Below the pieces are notes generated by a model. The model was not told where the DNA came from, did no database searches, and saw only the letters and a program-made list of their open reading frames with translations. A DNA stretch of 64,000 nucleotides from Rosellinia necatrix (lineage: Eukaryota; Ascomycota; Sordariomycetes; Xylariales; Xylariaceae): contig JAGYVD010000004.1 in assembly GCA_021209875.1 (NCBI GenBank), positions 310,001 to 374,000 of the forward strand, given 5' to 3'. The position numbers were made by a program, and so were the translations under genes. The first letter of the stretch is position 1, and each line of letters opens with the position of its first letter. Positions 24,413 to 36,000 of this stretch are shown here, in pieces.

Positions 24413-25231
24413 TTAATCATCTTGGGGGATTATGCCGTATCTCTCGTAGGGAAAGTCCTCGAGACTAGGGAGCTGCTCAGCCCAGCCGTCGCCGAGCTGG
24501 CCGAGCTGCCCCTCGTCCTCCCCGCCGATATCGACCAGCCCGATCCGCCCGGCGAGCACCTCGGCCTCGCGACCGGCGTATTCATTGACGAGGGCCGGGT
24601 GCGGCACCCACACCACGCGCATGCCCGCGCGCCGCCCGGCCTCGACGCCGACGACGCTGTCCTCGAAGACGAGGCACTCGGCCGCCGCGATCGGGGGGAC
24701 GCCGGGGGGCAGGGCCTCGTTCACGCACGCCAGGGCGCGCAGGTAGATGTCCGGGGCGGGCTTGCCGCGGCGCACGCGCGGGTCGTCGCCGAGGACGCGG
24801 TGCGCGGGCGGGATGCGGTCGATGAGGGCGGCCGTGGCGGGGCTCTGGGTCTTGAGGTCGAGGTTCGCGCGCATGCTGCTCGTCGCGAGCGCCAGCCGCA
24901 CGCCGCCCGCCGCCGCCCCGAGGCGCGCGAACAGCCGCTCGACGCCCGGGAGGGGCCGGCACTCGGGGAAGTGGAGGCGCTGCTGCTCGGTCTGCTCCCG
25001 GCGGAACTGCTCCCGGCTGATGGGCAGCCGCGCCCAGGCGTGGAACGTGTCGCCGTTGGACGACCCCGGGAACCCCATCATCCGCGCCTTCACGGACCAC
25101 GGCAGCGGCGGCCGCCCGTGCCGCTCGAGCACGATGCTCGCGCACTTGGTGTATAGGTCCTCGGTGTTGATCAGGAGCCCGTCCATGTCAAAAAGGCAGG
25201 CCCGCACGGGCGGGAATGCGGACGGCGTCAT
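24413..25231 (-). CDS. HAD-superfamily phosphatase (pseudouridine-5'-phosphatase / HDHD1 type)
   Basis: Single-exon gene of 272 residues, usual length for subfamily I HAD phosphatases. Motif I is FDMDGLLINTEDL with the two catalytic aspartates (about residues 14 and 16). Motif II is in LALATSSMR, the motif III lysine in RRGKPAPDIYLRA, and motif IV in LVFEDSVVGVEAG. The cap domain lies between motifs I and II. Closest by pattern to the GS1/HDHD1 group acting on small phosphomonoesters such as pseudouridine 5'-phosphate. The exact substrate is inference. Codon use is very G/C rich at third positions, which also opens long false frames on the other strand. Confidence 0.9.
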   Translation of the reverse strand: MTPSAFPPVRACLFDMDGLLINTEDLYTKCASIVLERHGRPPLPWSVKARMMGFPGSSNGDTFHAWARLPISREQFRREQTEQQRLHFPECRPLPGVERLFARLGAAAGGVRLALATSSMRANLDLKTQSPATAALIDRIPPAHRVLGDDPRVRRGKPAPDIYLRALACVNEALPPGVPPIAAAECLVFEDSVVGVEAGRRAGMRVVWVPHPALVNEYAGREAEVLAGRIGLVDIGGEDEGQLGQLGDGWAEQLPSLEDFPYERYGIIPQDD

Positions 25232-25935
25232 TGGTTACGGCCACTTTCCCCTCCTCCTTTTTGCCTGCTATTTATCTGTCGATATTAGCTGACGTCTTGC
25301 ACCCCGTCCTGCTTCAAGACACGCGGTAGTTGATTTCCCCTGACCCCTTTTCCGGCGTGCTTTGGGTCGCTATGCAGCCCAATATCGAGGATGGGGGAAC
25401 TAACTATGCGAGAAGGTTTCTCGTTGCTCGTATCACGACGGATACCGACGCGAGAAAGGTGTCAACGGCTTCTGTATATCTGGATAATGTTGTGCGGGCG
25501 GAGTAAAAAGTTGTTTGTTGAGGGGGGATTCTGGTTCAGCCCCAACTGAGGGGCAAATAACCGTCGGAGGCCGTAGGTGATAGGAGAGCTGCAATCTCCT
25601 AGTCCATTAATGGAGGGAAAAAAGGCTAAGATAGTTAGTGCATCGATGCGATGTCGCAGAGATGTGAATGCACGGAGGCTGAGGACAGTTGCACTGGTGA
25701 CGTACCTTGTAGCTTATTCTGGGATGCCGCCCCTATGGTCCAGGGATGATGGATGGGACGGAGTATCATCTATCTACTTACAACCCCAGCAACTCGGGGT
25801 TGAGCCATTCGTTATCTTCGTCCAAATGATATAAAGATAAGCATGCTGCCGTGCCCTATGCTATGAGCTGACCAAGATGGACTGCCGGTCTACACGCTAC
25901 TAAACTCCAATTCTCGGTTTGAATAGACAAGCGCA
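25232..25935. other. Divergent intergenic region, HAD phosphatase (-) and 2OG oxygenase (+)
   Basis: Shared promoter region. A TATAAAG element at 25830-25836 lies about 100 nt before the oxygenase ATG. No supported gene. Confidence 0.5.
25830..25836 (+). promoter_or_regulatory. Candidate TATA box of the 2OG oxygenase gene
   Basis: TATAAAG in the right orientation, 100 nt upstream of the ATG at 25936. Confidence 0.4.
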
Positions 25936-27209
25936 ATGTCGGTTACAAAGCTGGAGCTTCGTACGGCACTCGGCCCGGTGTATCGGGACGTGTTGCCCCA
26001 TCCACCCCGGGACTGCACGCCGGACGAGATCCCTGTCATCGACCTCGAGCCTATGTTCTCTAGCGAATTATTCGACCGGAAGAAAGTTAGTTCGGCCATC
26101 AGAATCGCTTCTCTTAACAATGGGTTCTTTTACGTGAAGAACCACGGCATCCCGGTCGAAACCATTGCACGTTGCAAAGGACAGGTCCTCAATTTCATGA
26201 GACAACCTTTAGAAACGAAGGATCTTGTCAGTTCACATAAACACAGTAAATACTACAACGGCTACTTGGGCAAGCGAAAAGCCCAGATATCGCCGAGCGA
26301 GACGGCCGATGTGCGCGAGTCGTTAGCCTTCCGGTACTCTCCCGAACTTGACCCCGATCACCCCAAGGATATATCTGAGGTACCCGACGAGGTGCGGCGC
26401 TGGATCCGAGGCGAGGATTTCGTGTGGGAGGGCACCAATCATCTGCCCGGTTTCAAAGAGGATTGCGTGGCGTACTGGAGTAGCTGTCTTCAGCTTTCCA
26501 GGAAATTGGTCAGGATGTTCGCGCTTTCGCTGGATCTTGACGAAAACTACTGGGACGAGAAAGTGACCTATCCCGGGGCTGAGTGCGTGTGGTTCGGTCT
26601 ACTACAGTCATTATACCGGGAGAAATCGCTAATCCACAGTCTCGCACAGCGCCGTTTTCAATTATTACCCCAGCCGGACCCAAGAAGAGATTGATCGGCA
26701 ATTTGTCGGTTTAGGTAGCCATACTGATTTGCAGCTTTTCACACTGCTTTGGCAGGACAGTGTGGGCGGGTTGCAGGTATTGACCAGCGGGGGTCAATGG
26801 CTTAAAGTGAGTTGTCTGATGCAGCGAATATTCATGATATTGAAACTGATGGTATCAAGGCCCCGCCAATCGAAGGGACATTGGTGGTAAACATTGGCGA
26901 CTACATGATGCGTCTTTGTAACGACATCTATAAGTCCACAGTTCATCGAGTTACCAACGAGTCCACCCAAGAACGAGTATCGATGCCTTTCTTCTTCGGT
27001 AGGCCCCCGTATCTCCGCGGTCTTGTTTATTTGACTGATACATGTCAGGCTTGAATTTTAATTGCGTCGAGGGCGTTGTGCCTTCGTGTACATCCGACGC
27101 GAACCCGGCCAAGTACGAGCCGATTTCCTGTGGCGACTGTATGAAACGGCCCACTCTCTACCCACAATACCAAATGCTAACGCCTAGTAGGGTGCCAGAT
27201 GAGGTTTAA
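25936..27209 (+). CDS. 2-oxoglutarate/Fe(II)-dependent dioxygenase, isopenicillin-N-synthase-like
   Basis: Soluble non-haem iron oxygenase of the DIOX_N plus 2OG-FeII_Oxy type. Exons 25936-26582, 26650-26806, 26860-26998 and 27049-27209 give 367 residues. The first donor (GTGCGT after GA) was chosen because it restores the conserved GADAVFNYYP. The N-terminal domain has IPVIDLEPM and NNGFFYVKNHGIP. The iron ligands are the H and D of GSHTDLQLFTLLWQD and the H of STVHRVTN. The 2OG-binding arginine is in ERVSMPFFFG. Such enzymes occur in secondary metabolism and in catabolism. The neighbours here are housekeeping genes, so the substrate cannot be inferred. Confidence 0.92.
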
Positions 27210-27354
27210 GATAGAAAGAGACGAGTTTGCGAAAGAGACAAAAAAGCTGATGGCTCCTAACGCGGTCGTCGTAGCTACGTGATACTGACCCTTCACCTCC
27301 GGTCCCTAGGATATGGTCGGATTTGGATTTCCCTTCCCCACTGAAGCCAAGGGG

Positions 27355-27847
27355 CTATAGTACTTTTTGAATAAGTTCGAGGACATCAAAGAATGCCTCT
27401 CGGTCTGGTCGAAGCTTTTGTAACCCTAGGCCAACCACTAGGGTGCGACGTTCATCGGAGTTGCGTCTCGCGATGTGACTGGCAATCTGGACGGCGTATA
27501 ATTGAGCGAGCGACTCACGCTCTTCACCACCACCGCCAAGCAACGTTTTTGGAGTGAGGTGGGACATGGGCAGCAGGCTGTCGCTTCCAAGTGCCATGTC
27601 TACGAGTGCAGGCGATGCCCCAGATAGAGATACTTGAATCTGAAGCTTCCGGTTAGAAGAGCCGCTCCCACGCACGTTCTTTCAGCAAGCTCACCCATTG
27701 TGAAAGCCTGCCGTCCTGGCATAGAGTTATGAGGATTCTGTCGCTGAAGAACAGCGTGGTGGCCTCGGTGGAAATACCATCAATCTGACCTGTTGCCTGC
27801 TTGGATGCGGCAGGAAAGGGCTCATCAAGGCTTTGCACGGGCTCCAT
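27355..27847 (-). CDS. Proteasome assembly chaperone 3-like protein (PAC3/Poc3)
   Basis: Small protein of 145 residues from two exons, 27695-27847 and 27355-27639. They are joined in phase 0 across a 55-nt intron starting GTGAGC, with a TCTAACC branch site. The pattern fits PAC3: TGQIDGISTEATTLFFSDRI, then ILITLCQDGRLSQW, a short loop, KTLLGGGGEERESLAQLYA, and a final helix EAFFDVLELIQKVL after RRTLVVGLGL. PAC3/Poc3 helps assemble the proteasome alpha ring with its partner PAC4/Poc4. The family is poorly conserved, so the assignment rests on length and pattern rather than a catalytic signature. The last residues lie in a compact gene just downstream of the convergent 2OG oxygenase. Confidence 0.75.
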
Positions 27848-28417
27848 GGTGTTTTTACCTCGTCTAAATTGATTCCCTAATGAAGGGGCCGAGATATTTG
27901 GGGTAGAGTAGAACCTGGGTACCTAGGTGGGTAGGTGTTGGTGGTTTCGAGTTTCGAGTTTCGTAGTAGACAAGTTAGAGAGAGAGGTACTTATTGGATA
28001 ACTACCCAGCTTTAGAGCTTCAGGGAAGCACTTTAGGAGGTAGTGCAGCGTTCCCTAGCGGGGCTGGAGTAAGGATATGGAGGCTAATTACCCCGCGCTA
28101 AACTGATTATGGCGATACTTCCATGATTCTGCCAGGCGGTCAAAATTTCCAATCGCATCTTAAAAGAAATACGGACATATGCTTGAGTACCTATATACTC
28201 TCCTTACCTATACAGCTCTGTCATTCCAAAGGCACTTATGCAACCGGCCGTCTTAAATTCAAATGCCTTTTAGGATCCAAACTGGATGAACGGAAGAGGC
28301 ACACTATAATAATTATTTTACTAATTATTCTAAATAGCCTTTTCTCTCTCATCCTCATCCTCATCCTCATTCTCGTCCTCGTCCTCGTCCCCGTCCTTAG
28401 CGTCGGCGTTTATCAGG
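27848..28417. promoter_or_regulatory. Divergent promoter region, PAC3-like (-) and Dhr1-like helicase (+)
   Basis: Contains a TACCTAGGTGGGTAGG element near 27920, a TTTCGAG triple repeat near 27948-27962, and a pyrimidine-rich CTCATC/CTCGTC tract at about 28345-28400 just before the helicase ATG. Confidence 0.45.
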
Positions 28418-31400
28418 ATGGCTAAAAAGTTCGTTCCTCGACAGAGGAAACACAAGGTTCTTGCGCGTGAGGCTCTAGAAGCCCGCCGGGCCGCTGCTGA
28501 GGATGGCGCAATTATGGATCCTCAGGCTGATAGCAATGCCGTGGAGATACTGCCGGACGCGAAAAAGGCAGTCGACGAGGCCAAACGGGCCCAGATGAGG
28601 ACCGACTTAAAAGGCGAGGCCAAAATGAGTAGCAAAAAGGCCAAGCGACTGGAAAAGTACATCGACAAAAAGCTGGCAAAAGACGAAAACCGGGCGCTAT
28701 TGGCCCAGCTGGCTGCAACTAAGATCGACACCAGCCTTTTCGCGAGCGTTCGTCATTTAGGAACGGTCAAGGAGACGAAACGTGAAATAATGAGCCGCGC
28801 TCTCAGGGAACGAGCTGCTGGTATTGCCCAAACTGATGAAAGCATATTGTTTGAGCGGAGGCGAGAGCCGATGATGGAAGATTCAGCAGATGATGATTCT
28901 GAAAGCGAAAGTTTCCTCGGAAGAGGGCGTGAATTATCGCAACAGAATGGGGATCTGTCAAAGCCTAAGAAGTCCGACGTGCCGGAACCTCCTGCTCCTT
29001 CAGCTGCAACTGGCTCTGGTCTGAAAAGGCCCCTGGAATTAGACGATGAAGGAAGACCTGTCTTACGAAAACGACAGAAAAGAGGCGGAGTGAAATCAAA
29101 AATATCAGGAAGGCCACACTTCACTCTTGGGGTTCCCTCGGACCCGTCCGGCGATCATCCTGAGGGGGGGGACGAAATGCAGCAGGAAGATACCGAAGAC
29201 GAATGGAATGGCCTGAGTTCAGATGACGCTGAACATGGCAACCACGAAGAGGACTCGGAGAACGAAGCCGCGAGCGCAGCAGATGAGGGTACGAGCGATG
29301 AGAATGCCACATCATCCCAATCTGAAGGTGACGACGATGACGACAGTGACGACGAAGATAACGATGGAGATACTGCAAAAAGGCGTTCGTCAGCCTTCAA
29401 GGCGTGGGCCCATGAGCAGAGGAATTCGGCCCTCGGCTACGAACCTAGCAGTAACGGCAATGCTATACTCGACATTCCAGTTCCTGAAAACTTCAAGCCA
29501 AGACCTATTGAGCAAGACCCTTTACCATTGGAACTACAACCAACAAAAGATACTGGACGAAAAGCTTTTAGTGTCATTGTAGAAAGGGACTCTAGCATAC
29601 AGGAAGCAAGGCTCAAACTCCCCGTAGTAGCGGAAGAGCAGAGAATCATGGAGGCTATTCACAACAACAATGTGGTTATTATTTGCGGTGCTACAGGGTC
29701 TGGAAAGAGTACGCAAGTTCCTCAGATGTTATTTGAGGCAGGATACGGCTCCCCAAATTCTCCTACCTCTGGCCAGATTGTAGTCACACAGCCTAGAAAG
29801 GTTGCGGCAGGTGAGTAGTCGCTGATATGCCACTTTGCCGAGTGCCAAAAAGCCTGATTAACTTGACCAAATTAGTCTCGGTGAGTCAGCGTGTATCAAC
29901 AGAACTGGGAAATCGTTCCGACACGGTTGCATACCAAATTCGATTTGAAGGGACCGCTAGCGAGAAAACGAGTCTGAAATTTGTCACCGATGGTGTACTG
30001 CTGAGAGAGATTGGAAACGATATTTCTCTGCGCAACTACTCTGCTGTTGTTATTGATGAAGCTCACGAGAGAAGTTTAAATACAGACATCTTGATTGGAA
30101 TGCTGAGTCGTACAGTTAAGTTAAGGGAAGAAATGGCTAACGAAAATCCGGCAATATCACCCCTTAAACTAATTAGTGAGTATTCTCTGGCATGGGTTAT
30201 TTCCTTCCACTTTCGTTTTCCAACACTGAATCCATTCCTAATCATTTATTACGGCGACCTTGTGTGTTCTTGTTTATGAGCCTCCCCTGAAGAGCCATCA
30301 CTAACGTACCAAAGTCATGTCCGCAACCCTCCGAATAAGTGACGTGACTAATGCCACGCTATTCCCCTCCCCGCCGCCAGTTCTCGATATCGAGGGTCGG
30401 CAGTATCCTGTCACAATACATTTTTCTAGGCGAACCGAATCCGATTTCGTCGATGAAGCCTTTAAGAAGATAATTCGCGGACACCGCAAACTTCCTCCCG
30501 GCAGTATGCTTGTCTTTCTCACGAGCCACAGCGACATTTCGAGATTGAGCCAAAAATTAAAACTTCATTCAACCGGATTGAAAGCCGCGCATTACCCAAA
30601 GGTTCGGTTTTCGGCGAATGACGGGCCCTTAGAAGTCGAAGATATCGAATTCGGACAAACAGATGATGTCATGGGTACTGAACTCGACGAGTTACCATTT
30701 ATCAGCGATGAACAGGACGTCGATGAGGAAGAAGAAAACGAATTCGACGTACCTAACGAGACCGGACAAGTAACGCCCCTCAACATGCACATATTGCCTT
30801 TGTATTCTCTCCTACCTACTAGAGAGCAGATGCGAGTTTTTGAAGAGCCCCCCGAAGGCACACGTTCTATTATTCTAGCTACTAACGTCGCGGAAACATC
30901 TCTTACGATTCCTGGAGTAAAATACGTTATAGACTGGTAAGCCTGCCTTCTACCCTCCTAGTTATGTTGTATTCTTTTTTCTTTCTTTTTCATTTAAACT
31001 AACGTCAATAGTGGGAGGTCCAAAGAGCGTGTCTTCGACCCTAACACAGGGGTTCAACGCTATGAAATTGGCTTCATAAGCAAGGCAAGTGCAAATCAGC
31101 GATCTGGAAGAGCTGGGCGTACCGGTCCGGGACACACATGGCGACTTTATTCATCTGCCGTCTACGAGAGGGACTTCCAAGAGTTTGCGGACCCGGAAAT
31201 CTTAAAAATGCCGATAGAAGGAGTTGTTCTTCAGCTTAAGGCGATGAATTTGAAACATGTGGTGAATTTCCCTTTCCCAACCTCACCCGACCGGCACAAT
31301 CTAGCCAAGGCAGAGAAGCTTCTACAATATCTCTCAGCTATTACCCCGGAGGGCCACGCAACACAAATCGGGAAGACAATGAGCAAACTTCCTCTTCCGC

Positions 31401-32452
31401 CACGATTTGCTCGTATCTTGTTGGTTGGTCATCTCCACGATTGCCTCCCGTATACGATCGCGCTGGTTGCGGGTTTATCAGTGGCCGAGATTTTTCTCCC
31501 AGAGTCCCAAGTAATCCCTGCTTCGACAGAGGACACCGAACAGAAATTCCGAACGAACGAGGATCTTGCCGCGGAAAACGCACGGGCTCAAGCCCGGCGG
31601 AAATATAACCAGGTGCACCGGAACTTCCGCTCCCTTGATGATGCATCTGACGCGATCAAACTCCTACAAGTTGTGGGCGAGTTTGCGCACTCGCCCTCGG
31701 AGCACTGGTGTATCTCGAGATTCGTACGTTTCAAGGCTCTACAAGAGACGCAAAAGCTGCGAAAGCAGATCACGATGCTGCTCCAGAAAGATATCCCGGC
31801 GTTCGCGAACCTGACGTTCCAAGAGCGGCTAGATCGGCCCAGCGCGAAGCAGATAACGGCACTAAAGCAGATGATCGCGGCCGGATTCATCGACCAGGTA
31901 GCTATCCGCGGGGATCTGGCGCCAGTGCCGCCAGAGATGCAGCGAAAACCGCGGCGGGCGATCGACGTGCCGTATCTGCCGCTCCAGCCTCTCCAGACCT
32001 CCTCTCGCCCGGCCGCCAGCAACAACAGCGACGATCCGCTGGTAGACAGGGCCGTCTACATCCACCCCTCGAGCAACCTCGCACACTACAGCCTGCAGGA
32101 GCTGCCGGACTACATCGTCTACAGCGGCCTGCAGCGCTCGTCCGCGTCCGGGCCCATCGAGGGCGCTGGCGCCAAGAGGCCCAAGACGAGGATGCTGGCG
32201 CTCACGGACGTCACGGGCGCCCAGCTCTCCGCGCTCGCTAAGGGCACGCCGCTCGTCACCTATGGGAAGCCCATCAAGGAGGTCCAGGTAGTGGCGGCGG
32301 CGGCAGCGGCGGGCGCCGCCGCCGCCTCGACCCGCGAGTGCTGGGTCGTGCCGTATCTCCGAGCCGAGGCCACGGGCGGCCAGGGGTGGCCGCTACCCGT
32401 CAAGAAGGTGACGCAGAAAAAAGTCCCCAACAGGGGCTGGGTTACGGAGTGA
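28418..32452 (+). CDS. DEAH-box RNA helicase Dhr1/Ecm16 (DHX37 family), 18S rRNA maturation
   Basis: Nucleolar ATP-dependent helicase that releases U3 snoRNA during small-subunit ribosome assembly. Exons 28418-29810, 29876-30175, 30315-30936 and 31012-32452 give 1251 residues, right for the family. The N-terminus is basic with a long acidic stretch (about residues 250-315, many D/E). Helicase motifs: [10 protein letters not shown] (about residue 424), Ia [16 protein letters not shown] (about 525), III SAT, then [29 protein letters not shown] and the VI region [12 protein letters not shown]. After these come the ratchet/winged-helix and OB-fold (DUF1605) C-terminal domains. A long acidic insert ([14 protein letters not shown]) sits between the two RecA lobes, as in other Dhr1 proteins. 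The C-terminal alanine run (about 32295-32325) is coded by a GCG/GCC repeat. Confidence 0.95.
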
Positions 32453-33096
32453 GATCTTGACTCTTGACTAAGATCTAGGACTCGTTTCGAAACTTCGTGT
32501 TACCATTCTAGAATACGTGTATAGGCAGCATGCTAGGCAGGGCTCGGTTTGCCCCCTCACCCCCTCCCTTCCAAAAAAAGGGGGGAGGGATGACTCGTAT
32601 GGCGTGTACATACATATACGATTGATTACCGAAATAATAATAAACTTGTCGAATTCATCACACTTCCTGGACTGTACATGCGCCATCATACGATATTTGT
32701 AATGCTGATGTCAGGATAATCGACGTGTTGAGAGAGAGAGTGGGCTTATTTTTAGGATATCCGGGCTAAATGTAAACTAGGCGGCACAGTCGGTAGTTCG
32801 CATCACGGGCCACGTGGCATCTCTACCCGCCTGGATGGATACGAGGCGACCATGCATATGTCTATTATGTTTATAAAATCTATGTTGTCGTTATCGGGCC
32901 TTCTAAGTGTAATTCAACACAATCAGATCGCGCTCTAGCGTTTCAGGTTGTATCGATGCGATGCCCCTCCTCATGAATGCGCCAGGTCTATCGACTACAA
33001 ATGTTGCTGAGCCTCTAATGCAACTGCGCATAACAGGTAGCGACTTCTACCTTTTAGGTTTGCCGGCCGTGGTAATCACAGTCGGCTTTACTCTTC
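32453..33096. other. Convergent intergenic region, helicase (+) and GHKL protein (-)
   Basis: 3' regions of convergent genes. A C-rich tract followed by a seven-A loop and a G-rich tract (about 32553-32590) could form a hairpin. No supported gene. Confidence 0.5.
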
Positions 33097-36000
33097 TCAA
33101 CGTTCCCGGTACGGTGGCGGGGCGTCTGGTGGTGTCGAGGCCGCGGTATTGCGCCTTTCTGGTATCAATGGTGCCTGTAAACCGGATGGGATTGAAGAGC
33201 TAGAACTGATGAGAGATGTGGCCTTTAGCATCATCTTCGGAAAGTACTGCTGGATGAAAGACTCCCTAGATTTATTGCATTAGTTACCTTGGATATGGCT
33301 CCATCATTCGTTAAGTGCATAATGAAGTTACTTACGTGTAATAGCTGTGGTCCGCATTGTGCGGCTGAATGATATTATGTGCAAGCTCGTGGGCCAGCAC
33401 AACCCACCACCAGACAGCAGCTGAGGCCCTGTTCTCGCCGTTGCTCTGGTCCACGTGTAGTTGAATAAAAAATCGCAGATTGCAGAAGATACTGCCGTCG
33501 CGGTTGAATGCTATAGTGTTGCCACCCTCGTCATAAAATACATGTAGAACGTTTTTAGGGATCTGGTACACATCGCCGACATCCTTGAGAAGAGCGGCGA
33601 AAGAGTTGATGGCAGTATGATTCGAAGACAGGAACGCCCCCATTTCAGTCTGAGGCAGACTAGAAGATATGAAGACCCTCATCCCATTTGAGGCATCTGC
33701 GAGCAAAGTGAGATCTTTCGCGGCCGTATCATCGCAGTAGGTCGCCTGTTCCTTGACCTCTCGAGTCGTGGGGGGTGAGTATAGTAGCGACGAGTCATAT
33801 GCTCGTGTTGACTTGATAGCATTCAATAGGTTCTGTTGTACGACTGCTGGGTTGGTGACCTTCGTATCGTGCCCATCCCTACCAGGTCTTGAACCAGAGG
33901 ATGGTGGTTCGGGGGGTGGAAGAGGCCCGGGTTTAGGTTTTGAGTCAGTAAAGGATTTCAACGTCTCATCAGCCTCCTCGTCGTAATCAAATCCAAACCT
34001 CTTCGACAAGTTGGAGAAAATTCCCCTTCCCTTCCTGTTGTCAGAAGGCTGGGGTAACGATGACGGTAGGTCATCGTCGTCCGGAGAATGGAAGCCGCCA
34101 GGCATGCGCGGAGGAGGGGTTCGGTTCTGCTCTCGCGAAGCAGCTACTGCACTGGTGCTGGCGGCTTGATTTAGCTTTGCAAATTCTCGCTCCCGTTGTC
34201 GAATTTGAGCCTGCTCTGCGTCTAGGGCCTTCCGTCTCTCTTCCTCTGCGATCCTAGCCTCTGTTGCTTTCGCTCGGAGAATGCGATCAACATTGTAACC
34301 GCGTGCCCTCAAGTCTAGCAGGTCTAATTTGAGGAACGGCTCAAAGGAGGAATATGCTTGGTGGCTCGGTCGGTTTAAAATAAGCTGACATATGGCCTGG
34401 CCAACTTGATACATATCCGGGCGAGACGAGGCCGAAGCTACATATAGCACCCACCCGGGTGGCTTGAGACTGCTCGCCGCGGATCTCTTTTCAACATGGG
34501 ATTGACCGGAAATGCGAAGTGATCGACAAAGCGAGATGGATCGCACAACCACTACCGACAGATTCTTCTCCAGCCATTTAGCGTCATGCTTTATCGAATC
34601 ACGGGTGTACCTAGCATATTCATGAATAAAGAGCTTTGAACGCTCGAGAACGTGTTTCCGAAGCCAAACTCCGCCATCTTGCTTTTCGCTCAGTGGTCCG
34701 ACCGTCAGCTCCTCTAGAACCGTTGCTGAGAGGGTTGGGGAGCCAAGTGCTTGATAGAAGGATTCGAGCGCATCCTCCTCAGGGGCACATTTTAGATGCT
34801 CTTTGAAAAGCCTATAGCTGATGATGTCATCCAAAATAACAATATTTGAAGGCGCAGCGAGCTGATAGGTCCGAACAGCTTCCTCATCTTCCTCTTGCTC
34901 GGCCCCTTTCCCTTTAGGGTTGCTGATCTCTTTGAAGGCTAGAAGAAAGGGAGCGGTCTTCATCTTCTTCCATAGCTCCTTGTCTCTTTTTATGGTCGGC
35001 ATATCCCCTGCTAGCGAACGAAGTAAGTTCAGATATTTGTCAGGGCTTCTGAGCACGCTGAGAAGCCGAGCGGGCTCCCCTGCCGCTAGCCGGGCGATTT
35101 CTAGTTTCGTAGGCTCGTGGTTAGAGCCACAGTGAGAGAGAAACGCGTTTGCAGGTGGCCCAAAGTCTACAAAATCGAATATATCTTCATACATGATCGA
35201 TGTTCCGAGATAGCACTGACGCGGACTCAAGTGTATAACAGGATTAGTTTTGCTATCAGAATCTCTCTGTGATATAATCCCTGACACCTGGGTTTTTCGC
35301 GTCACTGGTACGATCTGAGCGTTGCTGAGGGTTTTCGTCACCGTGTCACTAAGGTCGTTGATCCGACCGGAAAAATATCGAAAAACGGGAACTGCAACTT
35401 GGCGAGAGTTGGGAGGATTCTTTATAAGCCGTTGAACACAGTCGAGAATTGGCGGGTCTTGCGATACCCCAAATTTTTGTGCGTCGTACTGAAGCTCCTT
35501 TTTCAAAATATTGAAGCCCAGGATAGCAACAGACTCGTTGGAAAAGCATTCAGAAGGCGAGACAAGCTTTTTGGGGTCTCCTTGAAGGGGAAGGAATGCG
35601 CGGTTACTCGTTGCGATGTTGAAAGTCTTATAATTATTGTTATAATATTGACTGATGAAATAAGTCATGGCATCTTCGCGCAGTTGTTGGTCCGGAGAGG
35701 CCATCAAGTCCACAAGTTTAGGAACTGATGGGTACATTCGTAAACCAAGAGCAGCGAGAAATTTCCCCTCTGGTGACCCATAATTTAGGGAGCCACCTGG
35801 CCACTGAATAATATTTAATTGAAGAGGTCTGAATAGCGGATTTGGTCCGTAAAGCTCGGAAACCTTATATAGCTGCGGGCTGAGTTGAGAGAATTCTTTG
35901 CCTGGAGGACCAGCCTCGGCAGGACAGATTCGAGATTCCCTTAATTTCTTTAAATCGTCGGCCGGGATATCAGCACTGACGGATGCGAGGTACTTGATCA

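Noticed and set aside
24272..25156. Open frame of 294 codons on the plus strand
   Set aside because: Antisense shadow of the HAD phosphatase, opened by G/C-rich third positions; no conserved motifs.
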